A DNA stretch of 55,159 bases, taken from Comamonas denitrificans (GTDB lineage: Bacteria > Pseudomonadota > Gammaproteobacteria > Burkholderiales > Burkholderiaceae_C). Numbering within the stretch: position 1 is the first letter of the stretch; each line of letters begins with the position of its first letter. Shown here one piece after another: positions 54,205-55,159 of this stretch. The position numbers were made by a program, and so were the translations under genes. The stretch lies in assembly GCF_017368815.1 (NCBI RefSeq), contig NZ_JAFNME010000013.1, positions 24,092-79,250 on the forward strand, read 5' to 3'. A model generated the notes under the pieces. That model was not told the DNA's origin and did no database searches. It saw only the letters and a program-made list of their open reading frames with translations.

Positions 54205-55014
54205 TTACTTGATGATGTCTTTGCCAAACCACTGCTGGGCAATTTTGGCGGCCGTGCCATCTTGCTTCATGGCGTTCATGGCCCCGTCGATTTTGGCCAA
54301 CAGCTCAGTATCTTCCTTGCGCAGGCCCACACCGTACTCTTCGGTGCCAAAGTTCTCGTCCAGCACGGCGTACAGCTCGGGCTTTTTGGCCACGTAGTAG
54401 CGGCCGACCACTTCATCGACCACCACGGCCTCCAAGCGGCCGGTGGTCAGGTCCATCAGGGCCGCCACGTTGTCGCCAAAGGTTTTGAGCTCTTTGAACG
54501 AATTGAAAACAGCTTCTTCTTTCTTGATGGCATCCACCGCGCTGGAGCCTTCTTGGGCGCCCACCACTTTGCCCGCCAGATCGGCCTTGGTTTTGATTTC
54601 AGAATTGGCCGGCACCACGATGATTTGGTGGTTTTCCATGTAGGGCGCGGTAAAGGCAATGTTTTGCTTGCGCTCTTCGGTGATGGTCAGACCATTCCAC
54701 AGGGCATCAACGCGCTTGCCCGACAGTTCGGCCTCTTTGGCGCTCCAGTCGATGGGCTTGAATTCCACTTCCAGGCCCGCGCGCTTGGCGGCCTCACGGG
54801 CCATGTCGATGTCAAAGCCGACCAGCTCGTTTTTCTCGTCGCGAAAACCCATGGGCGGGAAGTTATCGTCCAGTCCTACCACCAGTTTCACCACCGCAGC
54901 CGGGGCGGGGGCGGGCGCCGCGGCCGGGGCTGTGCTGGCCGCAGGTTCGGTTTTACCGCAAGCGGCCAACAAAGCGGCCAAAGCGACCGAGGCAAGAAGG
55001 GTGCGTTTTTGCAT
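54205..55014 (-). CDS. Amino-acid ABC transporter substrate-binding lipoprotein
   Basis: The 269-residue protein has lipobox LAAC with C19, an Ala/Pro-rich linker and a family 3 solute-binding domain (VVGLDDNFPPMGFRDEKNEL, then VGFDIDMAREAAKRAGLEVE). The ligand is a polar amino acid; the sequence does not say which. AGGAG precedes the ATG. It is followed by the permease and ATPase genes. Confidence 0.93.
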   Translation of the reverse strand: MQKRTLLASVALAALLAACGKTEPAASTAPAAAPAPAPAAVVKLVVGLDDNFPPMGFRDEKNELVGFDIDMAREAAKRAGLEVEFKPIDWSAKEAELSGKRVDALWNGLTITEERKQNIAFTAPYMENHQIIVVPANSEIKTKADLAGKVVGAQEGSSAVDAIKKEEAVFNSFKELKTFGDNVAALMDLTTGRLEAVVVDEVVGRYYVAKKPELYAVLDENFGTEEYGVGLRKEDTELLAKIDGAMNAMKQDGTAAKIAQQWFGKDIIK

Positions 55015-55133
55015 GGGGACAATCTCCTGGGTAATAAAAAAGGCAATTCAAAAGCGTAATCCGCAATTGTGCCGGGAAACCCTGCTCCGCCACGGGCAGC
55101 GGCGGCACAATACGCCTCTCTTGCCCATTGACT

Positions 55134-55159
55134 ATGACCGCTGCCGCCCCCTTTGAACC
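55134..55159 (+). CDS. Possible start of a plus-strand gene, cut by the window end
   Basis: An ATG opens MTAAAPFE and runs off the window. It is divergent from the substrate-binding gene. Eight codons are too few to identify it. Confidence 0.25.

Overview
The window looks like a Betaproteobacterium of the order Burkholderiales, most likely family Comamonadaceae. The basis is the chromosomal gene order on the right (tig-clpP-clpX-lon; a six-gene mla set followed by an ABC exporter, bolA/ibaG, murA, hisG, hisD) and the sequence character of those proteins. No marker gives a species.

Two blocks meet at a tRNA-Gly(GCC) gene at 36656-36731. Everything to its left (1 to about 36.67 kb) looks like one end of an integrated element. 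A 647-residue tyrosine integrase sits next to the 3' end of the tRNA and has the length and target of the ICEclc/IntB13 family. The far end of the element and its transfer genes are outside the window. The visible cargo is almost entirely metal and toxic-compound resistance.

Cargo from left to right: a truncated MFS gene copy; a mercuric-reductase-like flavoprotein with a divergent TetR regulator; an intact MFS exporter; a MerR regulator at the end of a MexEF-OprN-like RND operon whose adaptor gene carries a G7 frameshift; a Zn/Cd/Pb P-type ATPase; a secreted three-repeat DUF4148-like protein; a CDF zinc exporter with an SmtB-type repressor; a nickel module (CsoR/RcnR-family sensor plus NreB-like exporter); a five-gene czc-type RND operon with two small His-rich periplasmic proteins; a dihydrolipoyl dehydrogenase; a second SmtB-type repressor; and a copper module (copA, cueR, ferredoxin, glutaredoxin, broken mauE, copZ). 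After this come a deletion scar made of Lrp and HPPD gene remnants, a LysR regulator, an Xre regulator with a divergent LysR-type effector domain that has no HTH, and the integrase.

Regulation is unusually readable. SmtB-type operators (TGAA-N6-TTCA) lie before at least three separate transcription units, and looser versions lie before three more. Two near-identical ArsR/SmtB repressors with a complete alpha-5 zinc site could serve them. Two CueR-type promoters with 19-bp spacers drive copA and copZ, and a third MerR-type promoter drives the RND operon. A C9G5 palindrome precedes the nickel sensor.

Right of the tRNA is ordinary core genome: protein quality control (lon, clpX, clpP, tig), histidine synthesis (hisD, hisG), peptidoglycan synthesis (murA), outer-membrane lipid transport (mlaFEDACB) and a polar amino-acid ABC importer. 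The notable item there is a 168-bp palindromic element between tig and hisD that supplies the hisD stop codon.
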